Part shown: positions 1 through 11,131 of the stretch, in pieces
Numbering within the stretch: the stretch's first letter is position 1
Layout of the letters: each line of letters starts with the position of its first letter
DNA from: Phellopilus nigrolimitatus
Taxonomy: Eukaryota > Basidiomycota > Agaricomycetes > Hymenochaetales > Hymenochaetaceae
Length of the DNA stretch: 64,000 nucleotides
Direction: 5' to 3'
NCBI GenBank assembly: GCA_021029095.1
Contig: JAJOHG010000021.1
Span: 248,001 to 312,000, forward strand
The notes under the pieces: generated by a model
The model's database searches: none
Told to the model about the DNA's origin: nothing
Seen by the model: the letters and a program-made list of their open reading frames with translations, nothing else
Position numbers and translations under genes: made by a program

Positions 1-258
1 GGCGCTTTTTCCGCGTCGCAGTCGCAGACGTCCGGGAGACACTACGATCCATCCGCAAGCTCATCTTCGCAATCATCTTCGCAAGCACAGCAGCGCCTGC
101 GCCCGCATTTGTATCCATTGGCCGGGAGACAGGCGCGCGAGGAGGAGGAACGCCAGCTGCACGACCGGCTCACGCAGGAGTCGAACATCACGCGCTTTCT
201 GCGCGCGTTGGGGATCATAATAGTCGTGTCGTGGGTCGGAGGGGGGTGGGGCGGCTAA
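1..258 (+). CDS. C-terminal end of a tail-anchored protein (5' truncated by the window)
   Basis: Frame 1 is open from base 1 to a TAA at 256-258, giving 85 residues with no start in view. The visible part is a Ser/Gln-rich stretch, a charged helix with an acidic EEEE run, and a final hydrophobic segment LGIIIVVSWVGGGWGG ending at the stop. A hydrophobic segment at the extreme C terminus is typical of tail-anchored membrane proteins of the ER or mitochondrial outer membrane; that is an inference from topology. I do not recognise the family. Strong codon-third-position GC and the absence of stops support real coding sequence. Confidence 0.6.
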   Translation, partial: GAFSASQSQTSGRHYDPSASSSSQSSSQAQQRLRPHLYPLAGRQAREEEERQLHDRLTQESNITRFLRALGIIIVVSWVGGGWGG

Positions 259-469
259 GAGCTGTGAGGCATGCTATAGATGGTGAACTGGATAATCATT
301 TCTCGTGAGTAATTATGACTACCTCCGTGGATGTTTGCATTGACACTCTCAGCCGAACACTGTATTTTAGCCTGCATACCTCCGCCTGTGTACAACTAGC
401 ACAAACTTCGTCATACAATTTTGTTGATCATCAATGACGACTCTTGACGAATACACAGCCAACGCTGCG

Positions 470-1161
470 ATATCTCAGCCTTGCTTCCTGACAGCTATTT
501 TCTCATTCGTCCTTGATATGGATGAATAAGAAGTGAGTCTATCATTCTGCACGAGCTTCAGTTTATTCCTGACAACTTCCTTTTAAAAATAAGCGAGCGC
601 AATTAGCTAAATCGTCTTTTCTCCTCGGGTTTCAATACTAAGTTTTATCTGTGTCATAGCTATGTTGAAGGATCTATTGGGATGTGCACGTTCATCCAAA
701 TAAACCAAGTACATGTATGTAGCGTTTTTTTTATATCTTTTTTTTTTGTCGCCAAGTCCAATGTGTTTCTGATCGGTTCTTCTTCGGCTTTCATCGCGTG
801 ATTGGTGCAGGCTTCCTCGGATTTAATATCTCAGCCTTGCTTCCTGACAGTTATTTTCTCATTCGACCTTGAATGGATGAATAGGAAGTGAGTTTATCAT
901 TCTGCACGAGCTTCAGTTTATTCCTGACAACTTCGTTTTAAAAATAAGCGAGCGCAATTAGCCAAATCTTATTTTTTCCCCGGGTTTCAACAATAAGTTT
1001 TATCTGTGCCATAGCTGTGTTGAATGATCTATTAGGATGGGCAGTTTATCCTGATAAACGAAATACATGTATGTAGCGTGTTTTTTTTTCGCTAAGTCGG
1101 ATGTGTTTTTGATCGGTTCTTCTTCGGGTTTCATCATATGTGCAGACTTCCTCGGATTTAA
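470..1161. repeat. Direct tandem duplication, two diverged copies of about 340-356 bases
   Basis: Copy 1 spans about 470-825 and copy 2 about 826-1161. Both begin with ATATCTCAGCCTTGCTTCC and end with CTTCCTCGGATTTA, and they line up along their whole length with scattered substitutions and a few small indels. Shared blocks include TTCTGCACGAGCTTCAG and AAAAATAAGCGAGCGCAATT. Neither copy has a convincing gene. The copies abut directly, so unequal exchange or replication slippage is more likely than transposition. Confidence 0.85.
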
Positions 1162-2332
1162 ATTCTGCTGTAGCCTCGAGGTACATGGCTATGTAGGAAG
1201 TCGCGGTAATCGTCTTTTGCGAACCAAAGAAAGTAACTATGTTCTCCGCGTTCTCGTCTCGGAGATTGTGCGTTAGAAACATGAACATGAACTAGAACTA
1301 ACCTGCGAATAGATAATAGCAAATTTCTTGGAATGCGTTGATACGTTGTTTTCAGATTTCTTTCTTCCTCTTGAGAAGAAGTAGATAAGGTATATAAATA
1401 CTGAATTTCGTAAATAAGGACCGAGTCATGGCAATGTAGAATCGTTATCGTGCTCACCGATTACGTAAACACACTTACGTATTCCATCGATGGCATGGCG
1501 CGCTCTAAGTACTACGCCGTACATGATGCATCGTTCCCCATTGTTTTGAATGGTCCGTTTTCCTTGGCTACTTCTGGGCTCTAGCTAGCCTTTGGATTCT
1601 CCCGGTGTGCGGACAACAGCGGCTGAAAGTTCGTCCCTCTGGTTTGAAGGAACAGAACTTTCCCCTCAGCTACATGTAACTCTCAATACTTCAAGATTTG
1701 AAAAATTTATCGCTTTATAATGATGCGAGTTCTGGGCACTGGATCACCATTCCGTGGACTTAGGGCAGTTCGTGGAGTGGGAAACCCACCTGTTTTTATG
1801 TCAGAGGAATAATTGACTTCTCTCGGTCTTTCAGAGCCTCGGATTTGCCTACGTCTCGCGTTTCCTGTTTGTACTCCCGCTACCTTCGTGAAATGACCCT
1901 CTTTACGCCAGCGGATGCGTTTCCGATTCGTATTTTTTTCAAGCAGTAAGCTCTGCGACTCGGAGACGACTCTGACGTAGATCTATCCTTGTTCACTTCC
2001 GGTACAGGGTTAGTCTCGAACGACGCCTTCCTCCGCCGTGGCTTTTGAGCTATTCGTGAGATTCCAAGAACCAAGGACCTGTCTTTCTCCGCATCCTCTG
2101 AACAACAGATCAGCAGATAACCAATGGTAAGATTTTCAGTGGCAGGAACGAGCAGGACTTCGCCTACATTCAGTATCAGCTGAAATTTTCCCGCCCGCGT
2201 TGCTTGATTGACTTTTGAGCCTTGGCAAATTTGAAATCTTACAGTTGCTGCGCTCCATGCCGAGTGAAGCTTGTATCGCACTGATATGACTGGTAATGAA
2301 AACGGCTATTAGACTAAAGACTGTGTATGCGA
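1162..2332. other. Intergenic stretch, no gene supported
   Basis: Between the tandem repeat and the oxalate decarboxylase promoter I see no spliceable coding series. A 133-codon open frame on the minus strand (1880-2281) has a basic, low-complexity composition and no recognisable domain. The stretch 259-469 upstream of the repeat is also empty. Confidence 0.5.
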
Positions 2333-2345
2333 AAACATACTTAAG
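2333..2345 (+). promoter_or_regulatory. Promoter box AAACATACTTAAG shared with the second oxalate decarboxylase
   Basis: The 13-mer AAACATACTTAAG lies 72 bases upstream of the ATG at 2417. The identical 13-mer occurs at 63029-63041, 74 bases upstream of the second oxalate decarboxylase, although surrounding non-coding sequence has diverged. Conserved position and sequence suggest a core-promoter or initiator-proximal element. Its function is inferred. Confidence 0.55.
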
Positions 2346-2416
2346 GCCGCGTAGACTTGGTCAAGGATCTCCAGTCTAACAATCCAGTTCCATTCTCTGC
2401 TCCCGGAAACGCCATC

Positions 2417-4505
2417 ATGTTCAGCACTCGCTTCCTTTACATCCTTGTACTGGCATCGGGGGCGATAGCCGCTCCTGCTGGAAGCAGCGTTCCGTCTTTT
2501 GTTTCCAGAGTAGCCTCAATCTCTTCCCATGCTACTGAAGTTCTCTCTGCGATACCAGAGGTGCAAACCGTTGCACCCGCCAGTGACAAAGCAAACGCAC
2601 CGATGTGGGCACAGAACTCGAACTCGACACCTGAAGCCATAAATGGGCAGCTAGGAGGCACTATCATCTCGGCGGACGACACACTCCTTGACGAGCAAAA
2701 TCCCGACTTGGTCGCTCCCCCATCGACGGATTCCGGAAGCGTGTAAGCCAATTTCCTTCGTAATACACGTCTACATGGCTAAGCCCTGATTGTGAAACTA
2801 TAGAGGAAATGCGAAATGGTCGTTCTCTCTGAGCCACAACAGGATCCAAACTGGAGGATGGGCTCGGCAACAGAATCGTCAGTACCGAGGAATTCATTTC
2901 GGAGTCATTTGGCTCATTTGGCTCTTATTTCAGTGGATGTTATGCCTTTGGCTACCAATATGGCGTCGGTCAACATGCGCCTGGCAGCGGGAGCCGTACG
3001 GTAAGTCTGACAAGTTCATTGACTAACGTACTCGAAATAACATATCGACACTATAGTGAACTTCACTGGCATAGCACAGCAGAAGTAAGCAGGGCCCCTC
3101 GTAGATCGCAAATCTCTCTAATCACTTTTGTAATATCATTCTATAGTGGGCGTATGTCTTAAAGGTGAGCTGCACATATAGTCTATAAAAATCTACTTAT
3201 GATTATCTTATTTTTCTAACAGGGAAGTACTGTCGTAACGTCAGTCAACACCGATGGTCAAGTATACGCAGATAAAGTGGTTAGTCACATTGAATCCCTT
3301 ACCCATTACATGCTTCTCAGCGTGCCCTGTAATAGAATGAGGGCGACTTGTGGTACTTCCCACCCGGTATTCCCCACTCGCTTCAAGCGACAAACGATGA
3401 TCCCAGCGGCACCGAGTTCCTTCTTGTAAGCTACATGATTAAGGTTATCATTCGCTTATTCTCATGACCATTAAGGTCTTTGACAACGGCGACTTCAGCG
3501 AAGACTCGACGTTCCAGCTGACGGACTGGACGGCGCACATCCCGAAGGAAGTGCTCGCGAAGAACTTCCAGATCAACGTTTCCGCATTCAACAATATTCC
3601 ATCAAAGGAGTTATACATCTTCCCGGCTGGTGAGTTACTATCCTTCAACAAATCTAACTTCGGCTGATTTCTCGGTGACGGAAGCTCCCCCGGAAGATGA
3701 ACAGCTGCCGTTAAGCCCTGAAGGATACGTCCCGAGTAACTTCACGTACAAGCTCTCGCAATCATCTGCGACTCCGTTGTCAGGTGGATCCATCAAAATC
3801 TTTGACACGAGCGTATTTCCGGTCGCCAACACTATTGTCGGCGCTTTGGTTACTGTCGAGCCTGGCGCTATGAGGGAGCTCCACGTGAGTGATATGACGA
3901 ATAATTTGTCGTCGGCTGTACTTATAGCTCGTTACAGTGGCATCCGACTCAGCCAGAATGGTCCTACTTCCTGTGCGCCGTCTAGAATGTCGCATCATCA
4001 ATGCTAGCAGACGCTGATGTTCAATCTAGCTCCGGTGAAGCACGCATGACCCTCTTCGCGTCGTCTGCTAACGCTAGGACATTTGACTACCGTGTACGTC
4101 GCTCTTTCTGACGTTTTCGAACGTTCATTTACTAAATTCCGATTTTCAGTCTGGTGACATTGGTGTGTACCATTGGTACTCCTTAAAAATATATATCTGA
4201 CTCAACTCCTTCTGAATTCTCAGGCTATGTCCCTCCTTCCTACGGTCACTATGTCGAAAATACGGGAAACACAACACTGCAGTTCCTGGAAATGTTCAAT
4301 TCAGGTACCTCATGTGCTGTTTTCGTATTTCATTAGAAACTTGTCTTATTCATTTTCTGCACCAGACGTCGTCGAAGACATCAGTCTGCAGCAGTGGCTC
4401 GCGCTTACTCCACCTAGCCTTGTGAAGGGTCACCTCGGTGTCGATGATACGTTCATCGCTCATCTCAACAAGACCAAGCAATACGTAGTAGGTTCTTCGA
4501 GCTAG
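2417..4505 (+). CDS. Secreted oxalate decarboxylase (bicupin), copy 1
   Basis: This enzyme converts oxalate to formate and CO2 using Mn(II) (EC 4.1.1.2), probably at the hyphal wall or in the medium. Fourteen exons join to 448 residues: 2417-2742, 2804-2877, 2934-3000, 3057-3084, 3147-3164, 3223-3279, 3336-3425, 3476-3629, 3685-3884, 3938-3972, 4030-4093, 4150-4162, 4224-4304, 4366-4505. The start begins a signal peptide (MFSTRFLYILVLASGAIAAP); an upstream in-frame ATG at 2357 would bury it. Each cupin half has the metal set: ELHWHSTAEW with GIPH, and ELHWHPTQPEW with YGHY. Exons of 18 and 13 bases are forced by frame and motif. No frame break is seen. The paralogue lies at the far end of the window with the same intron positions. 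White-rot and brown-rot fungi use this enzyme to control oxalate and pH during wood decay. Confidence 0.95.
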
Positions 4506-4667
4506 ACGGAAGCTTCTGCAAATATTTCAAGAATGTTGCACTTAATAGATTGTATTCGATAACAAAGTCGACTCTATATCCCTTTACAATAACAAAAAAA
4601 GCTATTAATACAGCAGATCCACGCGTCGTCCATCGCTAACAGATGGCATGAGCCATAGAAAAAAAAA

Positions 4668-5509
4668 TCAATTTGAGCCACAGGACGGCGCCGCGCCGGA
4701 GGTGGAGGAGGCGATTGCGGAGGCGCCAGTCGCCGACGCTATGACGGAAGACGAAGCAGCCGCTGTCGAAGAGCCGACAGACGACGCGCCGCCGCCAGCA
4801 GCGGACGACGTGCTGTTGCCTGAGCCGCCTTTCACATTGCTAACAAAATCGTGAGGACGTGCCAACGTGCGAGGTCACGAGGCGGAGACTCACCCGAGGC
4901 CGGGGTCCTGTGTGATATCGACAAGCTGCGTGCCGTCCGCGACGCCTCCCGCCGTGTTCGCGGGGCAGCTTTTAGGCGGGTTCAGGCTCGCCAGACCGAA
5001 CGGGACCGTGCCCTGCGCGCCGGCGGCGAGGTTCCCCGTGAACGTGGCCTTCGTGCCGTCGAACTGGCACTGGAACAGGCCGTTGAGCTCGCTGTTCTTC
5101 GGCGCGCTCTGGCAGTAGGGTATGGAGAAGGAGTCGGGCGAGTTGCGCGGCTGCTGCACGAAGATCTGCGTGAACTTGACCATGTCGGAGGAGTTGGAGA
5201 GCGTCTTGGCGAGGTCGATCATCTGGTCTGCGGCGTTCTGCTGGTCGCACGGGCCGGCCGCTGCGAGCAGCGTCATGAACGCGGTCTGAGAGAGCGGGTT
5301 GCACTTGTCGGCGCCACCTGCCGCCAGCTGATCGAGTATGTGAGTAAGTGGCCGATAAAGGAGCGAGAAAGGTGTATGCGCACGCAAGCTTGCTCCCATT
5401 GCGCGGTAGACGCATCGATGGTCTGCGCGATCCGCTTTTTCAAAGGCCTAGCCTGAGATATGGGTGCGATGACCGCGAGGATGAGAACGAGGATGTTAAA
5501 TGCGAACAT
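4668..5509 (-). CDS. Small secreted protein with Ser/Thr/Ala-rich tail, function unknown
   Basis: Three exons on the minus strand (5384-5509, 4894-5327, 4668-4839) join in frame to 243 residues. The N terminus is a signal peptide (MFAFNILVLILAVIAPISQA) followed by RPLKKR, a possible dibasic processing site. The mature part has spaced cysteines (ADKCNP, AGPCDQQ, IPYCQS, LFQCQF, KSCPAN, PSCGSN) suggesting disulfides. The last ~55 residues are a Gly/Ser/Thr/Ala linker likely to be O-glycosylated; there is no hydrophobic GPI-anchor tail. I recognise the general type (agaricomycete secreted hypothetical protein) but no characterised family. It is convergent with oxalate decarboxylase 1, their stops 160 bases apart. 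Confidence 0.8.
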
Positions 5510-6889
5510 GATGTCGACGGGGTAAGCTAGTGAAATACGAAGAAAATTGAACGAGGGAAGGCGCGCGAGATCAGAGATGTTGCGTCAAGCAACGAAGATA
5601 CAAGGCAGATGGAAAGAGAAGGACGAATATCAGTGAAGAGGGCGGCCGGCGCAGGTTCGATAGTCTTTTATACACACGAGAGAAAGGACTCATTACACGC
5701 GCGCCCACGAGGCGCGAGGTTATTGTCTGAACAGAACGGCAACAGAAACGGGCTGTGGCCTGGCGGCCAAATCATTGTTTTCGTGTGGCTCCATCGTTCC
5801 GTAGCTTCGTCTTCGCGGCAACGGATCAATCATTTAGATGGAGAAAACAAGGCACAATAGGATTCCGTGAAGGCGACACGCGCAAAAAGGCTTGTGAGAT
5901 GCAGGCCTTAGCACAAGGCGGTGGGTGCACATCTCGCAGAAACAACGTAACGAACGCAAACGCGGACTTGAAGTTTTCGCTCACTAGCACGGCGATCCCG
6001 GACATTCTTCCGGTGAGCAGATGTCATCTTGAGTGAGACCTCCGACCAGGCATAACTACAACTCCATTGTTCTCTGCGTCAAGCCGTCCATTATTCTTGA
6101 TCCTAGTCATCAGCGTTTGCAATAGCACCACAGATCAAGCTTTTCCAGTAGTTAGCTGTGCTGGATACGTATCATAAATAGATGTAACGAAATGAGATCG
6201 CGCAGGAAAGAGCAAGCTAAGCTGAGATTAACGTCGATGGTCGTGTCGTCTGTGCAGTGTGATCATCTCAACGCGTGACCGGGCCGACTTCCCTCAACTC
6301 ACTTGATCTTCTCTTCTGAATCGAAAGCGTGACTCGTGGAGGATGTTTCTACAAGACAGGCGACTACGGTCCTCGTACCGCAGGGTATGAAGAACCCAGA
6401 TACTTAGCCAGTTTATGAAATGCTGGTATCGTGGATGCTGACCGCGGACCAGAAATCGTACGTGATGGACAAAAAGTGGATCTGTTTTCTTCTTGATTCT
6501 TCTTGACAAGCACTCTGATCGTATGTGCGGTCCGAGTATATCGTACTCGCCCTGCGTGGAGGTCAGCGCTGTTACGATTCTGGCGAACTAGGTCAGGTTT
6601 CGTCCATACACCGATCCTCACTAACAAGCTCTAATGCAGACTCCAGAATGTGTATGGCGAGCGAACTCGTGTACGAAGCCATACATGTGCATGTAATCTC
6701 GCACCGATCGCCACCCTCGCACATTTGACCATTCGACTGAACGTGATGGCAAGGCCATGTCTTCAAAGCTTCATGCTTCTGCTCATACCACGTAGGACGT
6801 GCACTTTTCTATCTTCTCTTCTGAGCTGGCTTTTGACACGTGTGTGGGCACTCGCAGGTCTCGGCTCGTTACATTCGCTCACTTACTTT
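5510..6889. other. Intergenic stretch, no gene supported
   Basis: About 1.4 kb upstream of the secreted-protein gene. Open frames here are short, overlap on both strands and lack domains. It may hold the promoter of the 5509 gene; no clear TATA box is visible. Confidence 0.45.
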
Positions 6890-6925
6890 CTCCTCTCTCT
6901 CTCTCACTCTTCTCTCTCACTCTCT
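6890..6925. repeat. CT-rich microsatellite
   Basis: An imperfect (CT)n run broken by CA and TT steps, followed by GTGCGTACAG. It could be the pyrimidine tract of an intron 3' end, but no coherent exon follows in any frame. Confidence 0.6.
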
Positions 6926-7102
6926 GTGCGTACAGGGTGCATCTGTGCGAGTGCCAGCAGCAGCTACAGGTCTCGGGCATCTCGCGCCCGGAACAGGGGC
7001 GCAGGCCGTTATGGAAATCATCAAGTTCTACCAGGAGCTGGCCTGCCGAGATCGGCAGTCCGAGCGCGCAGAGAGCTGCCGCCAAAGAAACTGATGTCGA
7101 CG

Positions 7103-7560
7103 TCATCGCCCCCACCGCCCCGCGCCTGCTCCCCCGCCGTCACTGCCTAGTACCCCCGCGCTCGACCGCACAACATCACAGCGGCTGCCTAGATCATTCT
7201 CCTTACCCGGCGGCCGCGATAGCAGCACCTTCACCTCTCCTCGCACTGTCGCTGCTGACGCATTTACTTCTCCGTCTCCAGGCGCTCCTCCTCGACCTTC
7301 CGCATCAACTCGTGCTTTTTGTATAGTGCTCGCCACGCTTACTAATATACATCTCACGGCGTTCCCCGTAGTCATCCAGGATGCGTGCGAGCCGCCTTCT
7401 CGGTCTTACTGGTGCGTGAGCTTGCAGACTCCACGCGTACCTCTGCGCCATCTCAAATACCGCGCGGTCGTCGATCTGCAGCTGTTCGTCCTCCTTTCCA
7501 GTTCGATGCAGCTCCCTTTTCGTTCACTCTGATCCTCTTCCCTTGCTCAGTTGACAAGGA
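7103..7560 (-). pseudogene. Possible minus-strand coding remnant, unrecognised
   Basis: On the minus strand an uninterrupted charged stretch reads ELHRTGKEDEQLQIDDRAVF, then a basic run ending RRRLARILDDYGERREM. A second frame just downstream gives HELMRKVEEERLETEK and stops. The composition is GC-rich and protein-like compared with the AT-rich flank beyond 7.64 kb. I could not find one splice path that joins the pieces without stops, so this may be a decayed gene or an error-containing one. No family recognised. Confidence 0.25.
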
Positions 7561-7639
7561 CCGTAGATGAGTTGTCTGTGGCACTCACGCTGTTCCGTGT
7601 GTAGCTCTTGCTTTCGTTTGCGATAAGTGGTTGTAATAG

Positions 7640-8984
7640 AGCGTAAACAGGGGCAGCTCATCATTGTGATCTGTTTGACTCCAAGAACGACGAACATGTT
7701 ATCTACTTTATATGCACTGACTTTAAGTTACCCATGGATAACACGCGGTCTGAGGAATCGACAAAAGTCAAGACCCGTACCCTTCCTGATCCGAATGCGC
7801 AGGTTTTCCAACCTGTCTACCTACGCCACAGGTAAACCCGACCTGTGCTATGCTCCAGTCTGGTTTAGTGTTTCAGCATCTTACAGTGTAAGCAGGCAAA
7901 AAGCGGCACCTCTATAGGGGCCGCAATTTTACGAATTTTGGTCTGAGATTTTAATTTTCATAATATAAGTAAGAGAGAAACGCAAATTTAAGCACTTTCC
8001 CGATTAAGCAAGTTTTGTTTCAAATTTTCGGACAAGAAAAAAGAAAAAAAGACCTTCTACACTTTTGAGAGGCACCTTCGTGGAATTATTCTGAAAAATT
8101 GCTGTGAATCTGGATGGGATGTAAGGTAATATAAGTCCAATTGTCAAATCCCTGAGGTTCTGAAGGTTCGCAAGGCCATTCAAAGGCTGAAGCTGCCATC
8201 CAGACTTGTTGTAAAACAATAACCGATATTACGTCATATTTTTACCTTCCATAAAAGGCAGTATATTGCATGTTTCAAATTTTCGGAGGCTGATTTTTTT
8301 AAACTTCGGCTGAATCAAAACTTAGCAACAAGGATACAAGGTACATAGTATTCAGGCATATGTAATTGGAAAAAGGAGTTGAATGCGGGATATTTCGACC
8401 TCTGAAAAAAAGTTTCATGGAGCTTGCCGAGCTACCGTATTTTGACTGCTTACACTGTAGCATCATTTATTTAAATCTGTTACATAATCCAGAGTTAGCT
8501 GAATCTTTATTGTCAAATGCAATGGTGGCTAAGAATCTGCTTCCCATGGATGAAGATTCTTGCACAAATGCAAAGCTCTAATAGTGAAACATTGCTTTAT
8601 TTTTAGTTTTCATTTGGCCCATTTTTGAGTGCAAGTTTGCTCATCCAAGTGGGCCTTTATACTGCAGCCTTTAGCTCAAAAATTGCCTTTGGCAAGAAAA
8701 ATAGTCATTGTATTTATGTTTGCTTTTTTGTGTACAATAAACTTTGAAGGCCGGGTTAGACTTTATTGTGTGAAGGGTCAAGTGAGTATTTGTGTGACAG
8801 CTGAACTCGTTAATGAAGCTTTGTCTGGCCCAGAAGCCTGCTATTAAAAGGTGATCAGGCTGTCATCAGCTGATATGATGAGAGCACCCTTGGAGCATAC
8901 TGCCATTTTTCATGGATTTTACTGCATTAAATATCGGATAACATTCCTGACTACTACAGTGCCTATTCTTCAATTAGCACCCTC
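7640..8984. other. AT-rich non-coding stretch
   Basis: Base composition falls clearly from about 7.9 kb onward. Short open frames (for example 8366-8581 on the plus strand) lack splice continuity or domains. The stretch lies downstream of the F-box gene and shares its AT-rich character. Confidence 0.45.
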
Positions 8985-10316
8985 CTACTCTTCTTGATTA
9001 CGCACTACTGCCAAATCCGAGTCCAACTCTGTTAGGATCCTGATTTGAGCATTAGTGGTGTCATGGTGAACATTGATTTCTCCCAGTGGTTCAAATCTTT
9101 TGTCATGCAATCGAGATTGTACCATATCCCGAAGGATTCTGAAGGTAGTACTAGTCATTTCACCAGGAATTTCTAGGATCTCAAGCACAGGGCAGTAAGC
9201 TTGTCTTCCTTTTCTTGCTGTGAGTGCATTCAGAGTCCTGTTTGTCATTGGATCTAAGCACAAATAGGTGAGTTTAGGAGATTTCTCCAGGCAGTTGAAG
9301 ATCCCATCTTCACTGATTGGTATTGAGTCCAAGATGAGTTCTTTAAGGGCTTGTGGTTTTGAGCGACTTAGAAGATCTTCAATATAAGTCCAGTTATGAA
9401 GTACAACATCATCCATAGATGTGGACACAATTAAATTGGTCAGCTTAGGCAGGTCAAGCTGTGCAAGCAATGGCTCTATGTCTGACAATTCATGTCCATA
9501 GAGATCTAGCGTAGAGAGATTGCTAAGTTTCCACACATGAGGAGAGGGATATTGAAGATGCTCTGGTTGTTGAATCCTAGTAGAAATATTAAGTGTTTTT
9601 AGGTTTGGTGCTCGTTTAATCCACCACAGAATAGATTCTGTAGATGGACAATCAAACAGTACAAGGCCTGTGAGCCGTGCATACTTAGAATGTTCACCTT
9701 TGGGATGCAGAGTGAGGCCAGTATATGATGCTTTCCAGGCAGGATAGTTATCATTCTTCAGGTTCCTGGTATTGAAGTCAAGTTTGAATTCTCTGAGGAG
9801 TGGTGCATTGTCAAGATTAGCCATTGCATCCAATAGACCCTGAACCACAGACAGGTCATTTACAGAAATCTCCAGTGTGTGCCAGCGGTGCTGACAAGTT
9901 AGAAGCAGGTCAACAATGTTTCTCATTTCTTTGCAATAGTCTTCATAGGTGCCATGGCCACGTGAATTTTTGTGTTTGTATGAGAACTTGATGGAGATGG
10001 GGACTTCTCCAGATTTTTCTATCCACCTTCTCAGATGATCAAGGAATGTTTCTGGACTAAGTCTAGTTCCTTTATCCATAACAGTTCTATTAAGTTCAAT
10101 GCCAGTCCATAGACGAGGTGTGGCATTGGCAATTCCATTCCAAGTCTTGCAGACCCGAGTTAGAACCAGGGGTGCAGCTGAAGGAGAAGGTTTGTTATTG
10201 TGATTAGGACCAGTTTCTAGACAAGAAGCAAAAATATGAGACAGGATCTCTATTGGTAGCTTCTCTAAAGGAGTGGAAGGTGCCCTGTTTTTCTGAGAGG
10301 ACATGATGTGAAGCAA
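8985..10316 (-). CDS. F-box protein with leucine-rich region, single exon
   Basis: The 443-residue frame has no intron. Residues ~17-70 form an F-box: PLEKLPIEILSHIF, then LTRVCKTWNGIANATPRLW. The remainder is a series of leucine-rich units (for example LSNLSTLDLYGHEL, PQALKELILDSIPI, SPKLTYLCLDP). Such proteins are expected to bind Skp1 through the F-box and present substrates to an SCF ubiquitin ligase through the LRRs; agaricomycetes carry large, fast-evolving families of them. The ATG at 10316 and a second at 10304 (MSSQKN) are both possible starts. The gene is AT-richer than its neighbours and sits in an AT-rich island, so its history differs from the housekeeping genes around it. The substrate is unknown. 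Confidence 0.85.
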   Translation of the reverse strand: MLHIMSSQKNRAPSTPLEKLPIEILSHIFASCLETGPNHNNKPSPSAAPLVLTRVCKTWNGIANATPRLWTGIELNRTVMDKGTRLSPETFLDHLRRWIEKSGEVPISIKFSYKHKNSRGHGTYEDYCKEMRNIVDLLLTCQHRWHTLEISVNDLSVVQGLLDAMANLDNAPLLREFKLDFNTRNLKNDNYPAWKASYTGLTLHPKGEHSKYARLTGLVLFDCPSTESILWWIKRAPNLKTLNISTRIQQPEHLQYPSPHVWKLSNLSTLDLYGHELSDIEPLLAQLDLPKLTNLIVSTSMDDVVLHNWTYIEDLLSRSKPQALKELILDSIPISEDGIFNCLEKSPKLTYLCLDPMTNRTLNALTARKGRQAYCPVLEILEIPGEMTSTTFRILRDMVQSRLHDKRFEPLGEINVHHDTTNAQIRILTELDSDLAVVRNQEE

Positions 10317-11131
10317 GTGTGTGTCTTGTGGTGTGAAACAGATTTATGTCTTGGAGTATGGCAGTGATGGTAAGTGAGAGGAAATAGGTAGAGTTTGGCA
10401 AGGAATTTTATACCCCTGCTTCACAGCTTATTGTATAACACAAGCAGCAAATGTGTGCGAGTAGTGATGCAAAGTTCTGTTTGGTTTACAGTTTAATAAA
10501 ATTGCTGAAACTGCAAACCTTGTAAAGTTGTAAAACCAACATTAAAAGTACTGAACTGTAGCAAACTTACTATTTCCTCCACAGATTAGGTTAAAACCCG
10601 CATTGTTGAGATTATATAGCTTATGTTAGCTTTGATGTGGCGAGGTTCATTTGACTGTGTTTGGTGCAGCCGGTTTTACGTTATACATGCACTTGAAACT
10701 CTTCACCAGCAGAAAGAAAATCCAATACCCCCAAGTGAACAGGTAAACCTGGTGTGTTGTGCTCTAGCTAAACCTAACGGGATATCAGAGCAGCTATAAC
10801 ACAACCTTCGATTATCTGACTTGCCAAAGGAAGGAGAGAAAAACATTTCAGATTTGAAGCCGTCTCCCATCATTGCAAATTCGACAGACTCTGGGGTTGC
10901 GTTCAAGACTTGCGACCTCTGCTAGGTTACCGCTAGTGCATCGTCTCTAAAACAGCAGCTTCTTTCTTCTGCGCACGCAGGCCACGGGAGCGCAGCAAAA
11001 ATTATAAATGAACTGTTACCTGCGCCTTCCTTTCGCGCTCCCTCGCTCTTGAAGTCAACCGACCAAGTCCAGGTCTTGCGATCTCTGACGTTGACTCGGA
11101 GGAATTATCGGTCTGCGCCTGAGGAGAAAAC
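10317..11131. other. Intergenic stretch between divergent F-box and exonuclease genes
   Basis: The 5' region of both flanking genes, AT-rich on the F-box side. No coding series or repeat recognised. Confidence 0.4.

Noticed and set aside
1880..2281. 133-codon minus-strand open frame
   Set aside because: Basic, low-complexity product with no domain, no splice partners and no plausible signal; lies in otherwise empty DNA.
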